A stretch of DNA of 64,000 nt from Callorhinus ursinus. Taxonomy: Eukaryota; Chordata; Mammalia; Carnivora; Otariidae. The DNA lies in contig NW_020312828.1 in the NCBI RefSeq assembly GCF_003265705.1, positions 59,252,391 through 59,316,390 on the forward strand. Reading direction: 5' to 3'. A program made the translations under genes and the position numbers. The notes below the pieces were generated by a model that was not told where the DNA came from, did not search any database, and saw only the letters and a list, made by a program, of their open reading frames with translations. Positions 1 through 11,635 of this stretch are shown here, piece after piece (the stretch's first letter is position 1; each line of letters starts with the position of its first letter).

Positions 1-324
1 AAATAGATTTGATATCTGCTATCATAGTTAAAAAAATTAAATAAACTTGCTAGGTCTACTTTATCAGTCAGAAATTTTAAAATAGAATATTCATTTTTTT
101 CTTTGAACAGTTTTCATTTTAATTTCACTATAGAATTTAATGAGGTAATGCAATATTATGTTTTAAAGTATTTTATTAATCAGCCTATCATACTTCATTA
201 TAATAAAAATATGCATATAAACTGAAATTCCATTTTTTATTTTCCACTTTATTTTCCTGAGATCATGAAGCTTTTAGTGAAAAAAACAGAAAAAGTGTTA
301 TCAATAGGAGCCCAGTTAAATCAG

Positions 325-510
325 GGTATAACTACATAATGGAATACTATGCAGCTTAAAAATCAACAATGACTCTATTTATTTACATACTCATATAGAG
401 AATATCCTAAGGTATGTCACATGAAAAACAAGGAACAAAATAATGTTAAAAGGGAGAGTAAAATAAGAATTTCTATGTGTACTTGATTTCTTAAGCAAAA
501 ACAAAAGAAA
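325..510 (+). mobile_element. Old L1 (L1M-type) 3' fragment
   Basis: The stretch beginning near TAATGGAATACTATGCAGC follows the end of mammalian L1 ORF2 and continues into old-L1 3' UTR-like A-rich sequence. No target-site duplication is visible and divergence is high, so this is an ancient fragment. Family name and ends are inferred from recognition, not alignment. Confidence 0.55.
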
Positions 511-2600
511 ACAAACAAAAACCTCTAAAATCATTAAGACAATACAGTCATCACTATGATGAAACGTAGAGCAGGATATTAGACAGATGAGTCAAGGGTG
601 GAAGAAAAATGTTTACTAACAATTAATTTTGGGTTTCGAGCCATGTGAATATTTGACATAGATACATATGTGTGTGTAATTATTATTAATATACTATAGC
701 AAAGACTGAATATTATAAATTTTGATAAATAATCCAAAAACCATAAAATACATTTCAATGAAAACATATCACTTAATGAGATAAATGAAGATGGATTTTT
801 CCAATTAGATTATGCATATGTGAATAAATATTATTTATCATTACAATGTAACAGGAATAATTCTATTCCTACCCTGTTTTTCCATGGTATAGTTTATTTA
901 CTCAGAAACCTTCTAAACAATACAGAAAGTAGATGGGAGAAGAAACTTTATGTGGCCATTTTACTCAATTTTTTTTTAATCTCTTTCTAAGTTTTATGTC
1001 AAAAATTCTGAAGTGAGCTATCATAAAAAAATTAATTTTACTTATCTATCATATGATAACTGAATTAACTCTTCCTTTTGATTAGAACAAATTACTGGAC
1101 AACATGCAATTTACAAAATTATTTCTTACCTGGTTATTAGAGTCATTAACTGTTTCGATTTTGTAAAAGCATATAAAAATACTGTGAAAAATCTTCAAAA
1201 GACTATTACTGATACTTGTTAATCTTTTACTTAATCTTATTTAAATACCAAGAAAGGGTTGAGAATATAAAATCATTGTTAATGTCAAGAATTTTGCTAC
1301 TACACCATGTTTTTTAATTTTTATGTAATTTATTTGCCTTAAAAAATTTGCTACAGTCCTATCACAATTTTTTTTATTTTAGTACAGTATGAACAAAGGC
1401 AGAATTCTTTAGGACAATCAGATCAAGGTATACTTAAAATTAACATCAAGTTGTGTTTATATTCAGATAGTCTGATCCTCTCCTTTGAAATGAAAATGGA
1501 AACCACTGTAATTGAAGGCAAATGCACACATTTGTTCTTCTATACAAAAACTCATTCTTTATATAAACTCAACCACAATATTAATTAAATTAGAAATCTT
1601 AAGAAACACTTACGGGCACATATCCATGGATAATCCTCAGAACTTGGATTTCCCATGATTCCATGACTAGGTCTTTCCTCAAGGCAAAGATTCTGAACAT
1701 TTAGGTGATACCTCATCTCCTGTCAATAAAATTGTAACATTTCAAGTGTAATAACTTAAAGTAGAAGCAATGGATGTAGTAGATTCAGTAGTTGATAATT
1801 CCAGGCTTGGGTTCTGCATATGCAACAAGAGGTGAGCAGAGGCAAGAAGCACCTACTCCTAAAATGGGATGACAAGATGACACCAAGATTCCTCATTCTG
1901 AGTGTCTCAAAACTCACTGGACTCTACATTACTATTCTAGTGTAGGCACTTTGTGAGAACTTGAAGAGTGTCATCAATGCAAGGAGAGAGCAGGGCATTT
2001 CAGACACAATTCTCAGAAACATGAATATCGGAAGTGGTAGGGAGATAGGACAGAGAAAGGGAGGACAGAAAAGGTACGACTCACCCACTGGCCTGAAATC
2101 CCACCACCCTGTCATTTAGTACATTCCCTGGGTTTCCTTAGCATTGGGCAGGTGAATGGTAACTGTTCCACCTCACCTAGAAGCACAGGAAGCTCAGTTC
2201 TTAGAGTCCTACACACATATATGCACAAAACATCCAAGCAACTCTAAATAGCCATTCCATCTTGTTTCTGGGAGGTCAACAGCACTGCTGGCATCCCCTC
2301 TCAATTGCCCAAGAATGGTTTACAGGAACATGGTGATGTCTAAGGAGGAAGGCATTAGGATAGGCCCCAAATGGAGATCCCCTTTTACTTATTTCTACCT
2401 GAGGGAAAAGGGGCCTAAATGATGGTGTAACTTCATGATTATCTACACAGTTCCTATGTACACGATACCTCTTCTAGAGACATTTCAAGTATCTGGGTTC
2501 AAATGTGCTTATTCCTTTCGCATGGCCTACAAAGTCCTCTTGCTGTTCCAGAGTGAAGGTCTGTCTTTAAGGAGGGTATCCTTGGAAAAGAGGAATGAAT
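511..2600. other. AT-rich stretch without recognised gene
   Basis: No convincing coding exon is visible; the open frames are short and AT-driven. The part from roughly 1,620 to 2,600 lies directly downstream (minus strand) of the PTPN3-like retropseudogene and may be its 3' UTR, but no clear poly(T) boundary was found to prove this. On the minus strand around 1,605-1,620 there is a GTAAGT-like donor motif; alone it is not evidence of an exon. Confidence 0.4.
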
Positions 2601-2615
2601 GTTTTCACAGTTGTC

Positions 2616-2975
2616 TTAACTGAGATCCAGCATTTGGACTAAGCCTTTTTCATAAACACAAAGATTCTCTTCACATACCAACTTGTACTGGTTTGATGTC
2701 TGTTCCATCATGGCACACTGGTCTCAGATTTTCCAGACAACATCCAGGGGTAAATGGGCAGGTTTCTCTCAATTAGGCACATGGTTGTTTCCACAGTGAC
2801 CAGCAAACCAGTTGGACCTATTCCAGGACTGCAATGAACTAAGATGGGTTCACCATCCACTCTCACCAACCTCACATAATTTACACATTCCAGAAAGTCC
2901 AAGGAGTCACTGGGAACACTGTGGTCAGGCCAAATGACATACTAGATTTGCCACTACAACAGTTTTAATGAAACA
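2616..2975 (-). pseudogene. PTPN3: PTPN3-like retropseudogene, phosphatase C-terminus
   Basis: On the minus strand the reading runs from a WPD-loop-like WPDHSVP, through [10 protein letters not shown], to the PTP signature region [10 protein letters not shown], then IERNLPIYP and a terminal GLVQMLDLS followed by a stop at 2,616-2,618. The ending fits PTPN3 (PTPH1) better than its paralogue PTPN4. In active enzymes the signature is HCX5R; here the catalytic Arg is Pro (GIGPTG). There is a 2-nt deletion just before the WPD block and a 1-nt deletion before the [10 protein letters not shown] segment, so the frame is broken twice. Sequence that is split among exons in the parent gene is contiguous here, which indicates a processed, 5'-truncated copy. 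The 5' edge lies somewhere between 2,960 and the L1 at 3,031. Its 3' UTR and poly(A) end were not located. No function is expected. Confidence 0.75.
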
Positions 2976-3018
2976 GTTTCATTTTTTTCACATATTCTCG
3001 ATAAATGTTCTTTAAAAT

Positions 3019-3030
3019 CTTGGAGCTGCA
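3019..3030 (+). repeat. Target-site duplication, left copy
   Basis: CTTGGAGCTGCA here is repeated exactly at 4,323-4,334, bracketing the truncated L1. Confidence 0.8.
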
Positions 3031-3589
3031 CCTAGAAACATTGCCAAAGGCATGGGAAGCAAGGGCAAAAATGAACTATCGGGATTTCATCAAGATAAAA
3101 AGCTTTTGCATAGCAAAAGAAACAGTCAACAAAACCAAAAGACACCCTACAGAATGGGAGAAGATATTTGCAAATGACGTATCAGATAAAGGGCTAGTAT
3201 CCAAAATCTATGAAGAACTTCTTAAACTCAACACCCAAAGAACAAATGATCCAATCAAGAAATGGGCAGAAGACACGAACAGATATTTTTCCAAAGAAGA
3301 CATCCAAATGGCCAACAGACACATGAAAAAGTGCTCAACATTGCTCGGCATCAGGGAAATCCAAATCAAAACCTCAGTGAGATATCACCTCACACCAGTC
3401 AGAATGGCTAAAATTAACAAGTCAGGAAACGACAGATGTTGGCAGGGATGTGGAGAAAGGGGAACCCTCCTACACTGTTGGTGGGAATGCAAGCTGGTGC
3501 AGCCACTCTGGAGAACAGTATGGAGGTTCCTCAAAAAGTTGAAAATAGAGCTACCATATGACCGAGCAATTACATTACTGGGTATTTAA
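3031..3589 (+). pseudogene. L1 ORF2p C-terminal fragment
   Basis: An open frame of about 185 codons matches the C-terminal part of L1 ORF2 protein, including the Cys-rich region ([18 protein letters not shown]) and the following [14 protein letters not shown] block. The endonuclease and reverse transcriptase domains are absent because the element is truncated. A stop after ITLLGI ends it earlier than usual; homologous sequence continues out of frame to about 3,830. The upstream Met at 3,005 lies in flanking DNA and is not a native start. Confidence 0.85.
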
Positions 3590-4322
3590 CCCAAAGATAC
3601 AAATGTAGGGATCTGAAGGGGTATGTGCACCCTGATGTTTATAGCAGCAATGTCTACAATAGCCAAACTGTGGAAAGAGCCAAGATGTCCATCGTCAGAT
3701 GAATGGATAAAGAAGATGTGGTATATATATATACAATGGAATATTATGCAGCCATCAAAAGGAATGGAATCTTGCCATTTGCAATGACATGAATAGAACT
3801 GGAGGGTGTTATGCTGAGGGAAATAAGTCAATCAGAGAAAGACATGTATCATATGACCTCACTGATACGAGGAATCCTTAATCTCAGGAAATAAACTGAG
3901 GTTTGCTGGAGTGGTGGGGGTGGGAGGGATGGGGTGGCTGGGTGATAGACACTGGGGAAGGTATGTGCTATGGTGAGTGCTGTGAATTGTGCAAGACTGT
4001 TGAATCACAGACCTACCTCTGAAACAAATAATACATTATATGTTAAAAAAAAAAAAAAAGAAGAAGGAGATAGCAGGAGGGGAAGAATGAAGGGAGGGAA
4101 ATCGGAGGGGGAGATAAACCATGAGAGACGATGGACTCTGAAAAACAAACTGAGGGTTCTAGAGGGGAGAGGGGTGGGAGGATGGGTTAGCCTGGTGATG
4201 AGTATTAAAAACGGCATGTTCTGCATGGAGCACTGGGTGTTATATGCAAACAATGAATCATGGAACACTACATCAAAAACTAATGATGTAATGTATGGCG
4301 ATTAACATAATAATAAAAAAAC
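3031..4322 (+). mobile_element. 5'-truncated young L1 with TSD
   Basis: The element carries only the end of L1 ORF2 plus a 3' UTR and short A-rich tail, and is flanked by an exact 12-bp direct repeat. It therefore inserted by target-primed reverse transcription and was truncated at its 5' end. The 3' UTR contains two related modules, about 3,890-4,045 and 4,120-4,305, each with ACTGAGGG-like starts and GTGATG/CACTGGG-like cores, separated by an A-rich run. It sits immediately beside the PTPN3-like pseudogene. Confidence 0.9.
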
Positions 4323-4334
4323 CTTGGAGCTGCA
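4323..4334 (+). repeat. Target-site duplication, right copy
   Basis: Exact copy of the 12 bp at 3,019-3,030, directly after the A-rich tail of the L1. Confidence 0.8.
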
Positions 4335-4754
4335 GATTTAGTTTATTTAATTTACTTAAATGTCTGCCCTGTATCCTAATTGGAAAGGCTAATCTTTACT
4401 GTCATATTCATTAGCCCAGTATGATTGACTTTCTTCTGGAAAATGTCTAATTTGTTATTTCTATTGAGATAAGCATATACATTTTCATGACAGTGATCCA
4501 TGTCTGATACCTAATTCTAAGATAGATAGATAAGGCAGAAAGTCTTGCCAGGAGTTTGTTGTCTAGATTAAATAATTCACATAACATTGAATACTTCTTA
4601 CCAAAGTTTTCTTTGTGTTACTTTTACTATATTTCCATTCCAGAGCAAGGCATTATTTGACAGTAGCCAAGGACTAGAACAGGCAGCGCTTTAAATCAAT
4701 AAAAAATCACTTGTACCATCTTCCCTATATTTTTCTTAAGAGTATTCTTATATA

Positions 4755-4866
4755 GGGGCACCTGGGTGGCACAGTCAGTTGAGCATCTGACTCTTGGTTT
4801 CCACTCAGGTCCTGATCTCAGGGCTGTGGGATCAAGCCCCGCACTGGGCTCCACACTCAGTGAGTA
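4755..4866 (+). mobile_element. Can-SINE, 3'-truncated
   Basis: Starts GGGGCACCTGGGTGGC and contains the tRNA-derived A and B box regions (B-box-like GGGATCAAGCCCC). The 3' half with the CT-rich and AATAAA region is missing and no TSD is apparent. It is more diverged than other copies here. Confidence 0.85.
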
Positions 4867-5547
4867 CCCAGGAGTCTGGGCTTCAAAATTAACTATGCCG
4901 TTTGGGGAAAGATCACAAATTGTAAAATGGACAATACTGTGTTTCACTAAAGTAGTTGCATTAAGTTATGTTTTGTTGACAACAGTAGAAATGGATTGTA
5001 ACCACATGAGTGAGCTGGGTCAAGCTGTATTTCTGTGTATTCACAGAATTCAAGTCATCATGGATGAAATTATCCTTATTATGGTACAGATCAGAAATGG
5101 ATTTGGGAGATGAATTTTACTCAAGGCAATTAGTCCTAGGAGTACCAGATGCTAGTATATTACAGTCTACAATACCGAGGGGAGAGGGAAGGATTTCAAC
5201 TACCTGTGATAGTAGAGCTTTTGTTTATTTCCCTAAGGAAATATGATGCTGGAAAAAAAAAAAACAAAAAGAAACAAAACCTATGAAAAGATGAGTGTTC
5301 TGGTTGAAGCCTGACTGGGAAGTCCAGATCCTCCCCACCATCAGGTCTCCTCTTTACTGTTTAGATCTGCTCCTGAGCCTCCCTCACAGAGACTTAGGTG
5401 CCATGAGACACAAATGTGACACACTGCACTACGCCAATCTTTTCATGGACTTTGAGATCAAATGCGCAGCAAAGTTAACATTGAGAACAAAGCTGAGAAC
5501 CTCAAAAAAGTAAAAAAAAAAAATTCTGAAGTAATCAATTTAGCACT
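4867..5547. other. Anonymous stretch with two A-rich tails
   Basis: Between the SINE and the next MIR there are A-rich runs at about 5,251-5,277 and 5,505-5,522. The second follows a 72-codon open frame (5,295-5,513) whose product was not recognised. The layout could be a retroposed transcript, but no TSD or AATAAA signal supports it. Confidence 0.3.
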
Positions 5548-5758
5548 AAAATTGAGTTAGGGAATCAGGCAGCCTGGGTATGAATCCTAATTTAGATATT
5601 TTTTAATAATATCAATAACTTAAATAATAAATTTAACAAGTTACTACCTACATCTCAGTTAGGACATCTGTGATCACCCAGTTCACAGGATTGTCAGAAA
5701 ACAACCACCTGATACATACTATATACCTGATGCATAGTAGAAGCTCAGCAACTGATAG
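5548..5758 (+). mobile_element. MIR SINE, ancient
   Basis: Follows the MIR pattern in order: GCCTGGGTATGAATCC, then an ACATCTGTGATC segment (usually CATCTGTAAAATG), then CACAGGATTGT, and a terminal GCATAGTAGAAGCTCAGC. Diverged, as expected for a mammalian-wide element. Confidence 0.65.
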
Positions 5759-6344
5759 ATAAACTGATGGAATTTTAATAAAACTCAAGGACTTTTAATT
5801 AAGTTACATTTAACAAGGTTCCTTCTATGTATCTCTTCAATTTCACCCCTCATTAACAAACATACCAAGCTTCTTAAAGCTTACTTGACTGTCCTCGTCT
5901 TTGAGGGAGAGGGAGAAAAAGAACATATTAAGTTCAGATTTTTTAATATTCTCAGAGAAAATAATCCTAGGCAGATGACTTAGGTCCAGAGAAAGGGGAG
6001 TGTTGAAGCAGTTGTATACACTTCTAATGTATCTGATATCTCAGAGCACAGTTAAGTTTCAAATGACAAAAGGGAAGATGGATAGAAGGGGGTCACACTG
6101 CAGGAAAAGTGATAGTCCAGAAAAAAAAACTATTGTAATAAATAATAGAGGGCCATTATTATGTTTCAAATTATCAACAAATGATCAAACTATCTTCAAC
6201 ATTCTGTGTTTAAGAAATAAATAAATCACCTTAGAAACATCACAATCAAAAGTTTTTTGTTTTTAAATCTTTGGTGCTTAAAGTATTTGGTTTCCTTTCT
6301 TCAGAAAATCCATTTACACATTCACTAAAAAATGACAGGAGGTA

Positions 6345-6632
6345 CTGTAGCATAGTACCTACAAGTTAATGTCCTGTAGGCATACTGCCTGATTTCAAAT
6401 GCAGTCAAAGTAGTTGAGTTCAATCCCACCTATACTCATGCTTATGTATGTAACTTTGGGCAGGTTACTTTTAATCCTGCTAATGCTCACTTTACTCATC
6501 TGCACCATCAATGGGGCTAATAATGACAAATAATTCGCAGGTTTGTTGTGAGAAATGATCCAGGTAAAATGTTTAGTACAACTCCTGAAGCATAGTAAGG
6601 ACTCAGCAAATAGAGGATATTAGTATTATTAC
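6345..6632 (+). mobile_element. MIR SINE, near full length
   Basis: Recognisable MIR landmarks in order are a TAGCATAGTACC start, GGGCAGGTTACTTTTAATCC, CTCATCTGCACCATC, GGTTTGTTGTGAGAAATGA and GAAGCATAGTAAGGACTCAG. Sense orientation. Confidence 0.75.
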
Positions 6633-6814
6633 TAGTGTTGTACTGCAAGGGTGGTGGAGGAAATACTACTAGCAGTGGTACTGCTAGAATTCGTGTTATA
6701 TTTAGGTATTTACCTCTCAACCATTTCATATGTGCTTCTACTGGCTCCCAACTACATTACAATTTTCTTCATAATAACATCCATTTATCAGTTTTTAAAA
6801 ATCTGCCACAATTC

Positions 6815-6880
6815 CTACTTGTAGTTCTGGACTTGTAGTAGACACTTAGTAAATATTTCTTGATTAATTGATATAACATA
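6815..6880 (+). mobile_element. L2/MIR-type 3' end scrap
   Basis: TAGTAGACACTTAGTAAATATTTCTTGATT resembles the shared 3' end of L2 and MIR (TAGGTGCTCAATAAATATTTGTTGAA pattern). Only the terminal part is clear. Confidence 0.45.
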
Positions 6881-7372
6881 TGCATTATAGTTGGATGAAT
6901 ATGAATTAATTTGCATTTCAACTCAAACACTTTTAAAAAAAAAAAAATCCCAGCTTCACACTTGATATCTTCATTTGCTCAACTCTATGTTGCAAACAGC
7001 TAATTAGGGATGATATGGCTCTGTTTGAGTTTTGGCAGACTATAATCCATGGATTTTAATACAACCAACTACCTAATTTACATTGGTCCACATGCCAGGA
7101 AAAGATATTCAAAGAATATTATTTGGTTAAAGAAAATCAGAGGAATGGATTTAACTAATTGTGACTTTTGGAGTCAAAAATTTAGCTTAGAGAAATGGTT
7201 TTATTGATGCTTTCATTTATACTGAGCTTTGTTTATGTCATAAATACTAAAGAAACAGTATTTTGCCCCCAGGGATATTCACAGGTATAGCATCAGCCAA
7301 GTAAACATGTCATTAGTTGTGGTAATGTGTTCAACATTTTTCAAAGTAATATGGAACAAAAACATTTCAGTT
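6881..7372. other. Nothing recognised
   Basis: AT-rich sequence with no supported gene, RNA or named repeat apart from a short A run near 6,935-6,948. Confidence 0.4.
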
Positions 7373-7389
7373 AAAAATAATTTGAATTC

Positions 7390-7596
7390 CAGGGGCGCCT
7401 GGGTGGCTCAGTCGTTAAGCGTCTGCCTTCGGCTCAGGTCATGATCCCAGGGTCCTGGGATCGAGCCCCGCATCGGGCTCCCTGCTCGGCAGGAAGCCTG
7501 CTTCTCCCTCTCCCACTCCCCCTGCTTGTGTTCTCTCTCTCGTTGTCTCTCTCTCTGTCAAATAAATAAAATATTTTTAAAAATAATAAAAATAAT
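7390..7596 (+). mobile_element. Can-SINE, full length, 17-bp TSD
   Basis: Contains every landmark: GGGGCGCCTGGGTGGCTCAG start, a tRNA-like B box (GGGATCGAGCCCCGC), a CT-rich region, AATAAATAAAA and an A-rich tail with AAATAAT repeats. AAAAATAATTTGAATTC occurs at 7,373-7,389 and again at 7,597-7,613. Belongs to the type with CCCAGGGTCCTGGGATCGAG and TCCCACTCCCCCTGCTTG. Low divergence suggests fairly recent insertion. Confidence 0.95.
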
Positions 7597-7613
7597 AAAA
7601 ATAATTTGAATTC

Positions 7614-7997
7614 TGATGTCCATGCAAATACCATCCTCAACAAGTAAATTTTCAACTGAGAGTGCTCTTTATGAAAAAATTCAGAAGCAATCAATATATG
7701 TTTCTTGAGTTAATTTTTTTGCTTTTTATTTTTATTCAATTAAAATTAGATAGTACTCTAATTTTAACAAAATGGGACAATATAATACATCTCATCTGAT
7801 TGAGTTATATATATATAGCTTAGTTAAAACCATGATATGTATTTTGGTTTTTGTTTTGTTTTGTTTGGGGACTGACCAGATGTAACTAGTGTAAATTCAT
7901 GTAAATTATCTTTCAAAATCTCATGTTATATTCAGTTGCACCAAGCAATATTATAATGTAAATTGTATAAATTGAAGAGATGGCACAGACATTAGAC
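7614..7997. other. AT-rich stretch, nothing recognised
   Basis: Contains T-rich runs and TATATATATA at about 7,808-7,817; no gene or clear named repeat. Confidence 0.4.
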
Positions 7998-8036
7998 AGA
8001 TAGATGATAAATAGATAGATCGATAGATATAGATAA
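7998..8036 (+). repeat. Imperfect (GATA)n microsatellite
   Basis: Runs of GATA with interruptions (AAATAGATAGATCGATAGATATAGATAA pattern). Confidence 0.8.
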
Positions 8037-9077
8037 TAGGTTGATAGAGGCATAGAGACAGACATACCTAAATCACTAATATAATCATTATCTGTAATAA
8101 TCGACTTCCTCATGTCCTCTCTCCTTCACTCTATGTCCCTTCTATTTTTTTCATCCTTCTAAATACACTGAGGCAATATACAATTAGGTATATATAGATT
8201 TAATTATGTTAATTTTCTAATGTAGAAAACAAATCCAGAAAAACTAGATTAGACTTTTTAAGAAATGAAAGGCAAAGAATAGAAAGGAAATTGATAGAGA
8301 AATCAGAAAGACAGGTATGAAAATAATTTGTTATCTGTTTTGACAAGCTGGAATGAATGATTCAATACAGTGGCAGATATTATTTATTGCCATTCTAATA
8401 TATACTCTACTCTTCCTCACCTGATTCTGTTTATGTCAATAATATACTCACCTCCCCCCAAAATACAACTAAATCTCATAGTCTTCCTTTCAAGCGGGAA
8501 AAGCTAAGTCCTGATCAATGAGGTATCAGTGGAAGAGAATGGTTTAAACAAGGACACGCTTCTAGGAAGGAGACATGGCAAAGGAAAAGATTAAATTGAT
8601 ATGTCCCTTTTGCCCTTTGACCTCATTAGTGATAAGCATTAAGATGAAAGCCACATGATAAGGCTAGATAATGTCTACTAAATTTTTTTTTTAATTTTAA
8701 GGCTCTTTTTGAGGAAAAGAGGGGCACCCCTCCAACCTCCACACACAACATTTACACTGCTGTAGTCATTTCTAATTTTACTTCCTAGTTCTACTATTTG
8801 TATCTACTCTAAATCCAGTTCCTCTTGTTCTATTAGTTTGGTGGCTTTCAGTGATGGAACTAGGTTGAAGCAAATGAGATACCTACAGTGCAAAACTTAA
8901 GGAAGTGCTCATTCAGGGGCAGTTACACAGCACTGAAAGTGAGCGCCTCTCCAAATTTTGACCACCATTATAGATTCTCATTCCTCCCTACATTTTATTT
9001 CATTAACGCTTATTGAAATTGCAAGTAAAAAAGTTATTACATTTTTTATTGCTGTTTTAGATCTAACTTTTTTTTTT
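8037..9077. other. No gene; probable old repeat debris
   Basis: No coding signal. The segment around 8,420-8,680 (AAGCTAAGTCCTGATCAATGAG, then GACATGGCAAAGG) resembles a common old mammalian interspersed repeat that I could not name with certainty. Confidence 0.3.
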
Positions 9078-9425
9078 CCATTTGGAACAATATGAATGGA
9101 CTTGGAGGGTATAATGCCAAGTGAAATAAGTCAGTCAGAGAAAGAAAAATACCGTATGATTTCACTCATATGTGTAATTTAAGAAACAAATGCACAAACA
9201 GAAAAAAAGAGGCAAGCAAAAAAACAGACTCTTAAATACAGAGAACAAACTGATAGTTGCCAGAGAGGAGGTGGGTGGGGGAATGGGTGAAACAGTAAAG
9301 GGAATCAAGAGTATACTTATCTTAATGAGCACTGAAAAATGTATAGAATTGCTGAATCATTATATTGTACACCTAAAACTAATATAACCCTGTGTGTTAA
9401 TTATCCTTGAATAAAAATTATTTTT
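9078..9425 (+). mobile_element. L1 3' end fragment
   Basis: Begins near GGAACAATATGAATGGACTTGGAGG, followed by the ORF2-end landmark AAATAAGTCAGTCAGAGAAAG, and the 3' UTR landmark GATAGTTGCCAGAGAGGAGG through GTACACCTAAAACTAATATAACC to an A-rich tail. It has a single 3' UTR module, unlike the copies at 3,031 and 15,846. Confidence 0.85.
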
Positions 9426-11235
9426 AAATGATTTTATTATGCTTTTTCTGATTGTTGTCTTGTTTGCCATCATTTATATGGAGGGAGGGACCTTGTTCAG
9501 TGCATCCCTGTGCCTAATATAACAACATATATTAGGTACACACAAATATGAACTGTGTAGACCCACTCTGTCTCCATTTTATTTGAAGCTATGTGATGCC
9601 TAAAACAAAACCACAGGTTAAAAGTAAGCCCACCTTTCAAAGTGATTCACTAGACCACCAAAACAGGATTTGTAAAGGTAGCAGCCAAAGACCAATTTGT
9701 GACAGCCACATGAAAAGGCTGAACGAGATACTGGAAGAAAACAGAACATACTAAAGAGTTTTTCTTTCTCATCTTTAACCTTTAAGAAGAGCTGCAAGAA
9801 CACCACTAGAATGATTAATACGTATTTCCTGGAGTTTAGGGTATGCAAGACAACTGTTTGAAACATACCAAAGAAACTGAATTGTAACAGGCTATGACTA
9901 TCAGACTGGGCTATGTTGGAAGTGAGGATAAATGACTTTTCTTGCCAGGCTATAATCATTTCACATTCTTGGCAAGCTGACTCCTGAAATGATTATCTGA
10001 CCCTAACAAAAGGGGTAGACCCTTGATGCACAGGGCAAGATGCCCAACAAGAGATGAATAATCCATATCACAAGATGTTTGGGTGAACATTCCCAGTGGA
10101 AGATGTCTCAAAAGCAGTACAATTGTTTCATGAGAGAATAATTCCAGCAGGATTTTCCCTGTCTCTCACATCTCCTTTCTATCCTTGCCCCATCTATAAT
10201 CCTGGTGGGGGGAGGTGGAGAGGCAGCCTAGTGGGGAGAGGGGGGAATAGGAAAGAGAAAATGCTGAAATGGAAAAATCCCCCTTTCCCACTGCAGGTTG
10301 CAAATTACAGCCTGAAGCAGATCCTAGCTGAAGAAACAATAATTTCCTATTAAGTTCAGAATTCTAATTTTACATTGGAATGAAAATAATAATTACACAA
10401 TGAGACTTTTTTTGTGACTGAAAATGCCAGGAAAATTTTTATTATGTGAAATGACTAGAAAAGTCACAGATCTGCCTCAAAAATTAACTCAAGATATAAA
10501 AAGAATAAGCCCAACAGAATGGGCTTGAACACACAGTTGTAATAAGGTAGAGGAAGAAAAGTTACTTTCTATGGAGTTCCTATGAAGTTACACTCTGTAG
10601 AGATGTATTCTTTCAACACAATGGTTACTTTTTAATGAATGAAAAAATGAGCATAAATAGTCCTATTATCAGTGTTCACTTTAAAACCTTAATGAATAGA
10701 GGGACAGTATAGGATTTTAAATGGCAATCAGCTTTTCCTTCCTGCTTTAAAATTATGTATAAAATTAAATTATTTTTCTTATATTATAAAATATAATAGA
10801 CTGCTATATTTACCTCATTAATGACACTGAAAATTTGCAAGGCATTAAAATGTATGCTTGTAAGCAGAATTAATGACTTTACTATCCGACTTTTGTCTGG
10901 TTTATTATCCATGGCCTTCTCCATAGATCTAGAAAACTATTCCAGCCTTCATTAAAGTTTTAAACAGTTATGAAATAGCAATACCCACCACATGGTTTAA
11001 ATATTTTATGCAACATCTTTAATCACCTCTTTATAATTTACAGTATAGATTGTAAAATCATTACAGATATATATTAATAATTAATATGTAATATTATCTT
11101 CTTATAAATATATGTCATAGATGCATTTAAATCCTTTGCTTACAAGGTGAATAATAGACTTTCTTTTATGACTGCTACACACATTATAATTTTATTGTAA
11201 GCTTGTGTTTCATGCTTAGTTTTCTGGGCCAGATT
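9426..11235. other. Anonymous sequence, no gene seen
   Basis: Open frames at 9,618-9,959 (minus, 113 codons) and 10,096-10,353 (plus, 85 codons) were read and not recognised; neither has domain motifs or splice context. A GGTGGGGGGAGG tract lies near 10,203-10,240. 10,780-11,130 is very AT-rich. Confidence 0.35.
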
Positions 11236-11580
11236 ATTGTCACCTCTCAGAATGATCATGATAACTACCTTTTGGATTACCTTTCTCTGTGGTAATTGTT
11301 GGGACTATTCACAAATATTCAAGTTTTCTTTGGGGATATATGGCACAATTCCATTTTCCCATTCCCTTTGGGGATATGCATGGTCCTCTGACTTGCTCTG
11401 GCTAAAGATATACAAGTGGAATTGATGTATCACTTCCAGATGAAAATTTTCAGAGCCCCAATGCAATTCACTGGAATCGGGAAGCACGTGTCAAGATGCA
11501 ACTTCTGTCAACCTGGGACCATGCCGTGGCATGTGTGTCTACCCACATTAGTCATGTAGCATGAGTGAGAAAAAAAAATG
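11236..11580 (+). mobile_element. Old interspersed repeat, family uncertain
   Basis: Contains landmarks of a common ancient mammalian repeat: GACTTGCTCTGGCTAAAG, then ATGTATCACTTCCAG, then CATGTAGCATGAGTGAGA followed by an A run. A second partial copy with TGTGTCACTTCC occurs near 30,360-30,440. I recognise the pattern but cannot assign the family name reliably. Confidence 0.4.
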
Positions 11581-11635
11581 TTCTTATATTTAGATACAGC
11601 AATTTGGTAATTATTTATTCCTGAAGCACAGCCTA

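Noticed and set aside
1605..1700. Minus-strand exon ending at a GTAAGT donor-like site
   Set aside because: One donor-like motif in AT-rich DNA is expected by chance; no acceptor, coding frame or homology was found.
3970..4305. 111-codon frame and its reverse-strand partner
   Set aside because: It lies wholly in the L1 3' UTR and reads through an A run giving poly-Lys; no known protein.
7392..7480. Possible tRNA gene from A and B box-like motifs
   Set aside because: The same motifs recur in 14 dispersed elements with A-tails and TSDs; they are the tRNA-derived heads of Can-SINEs.
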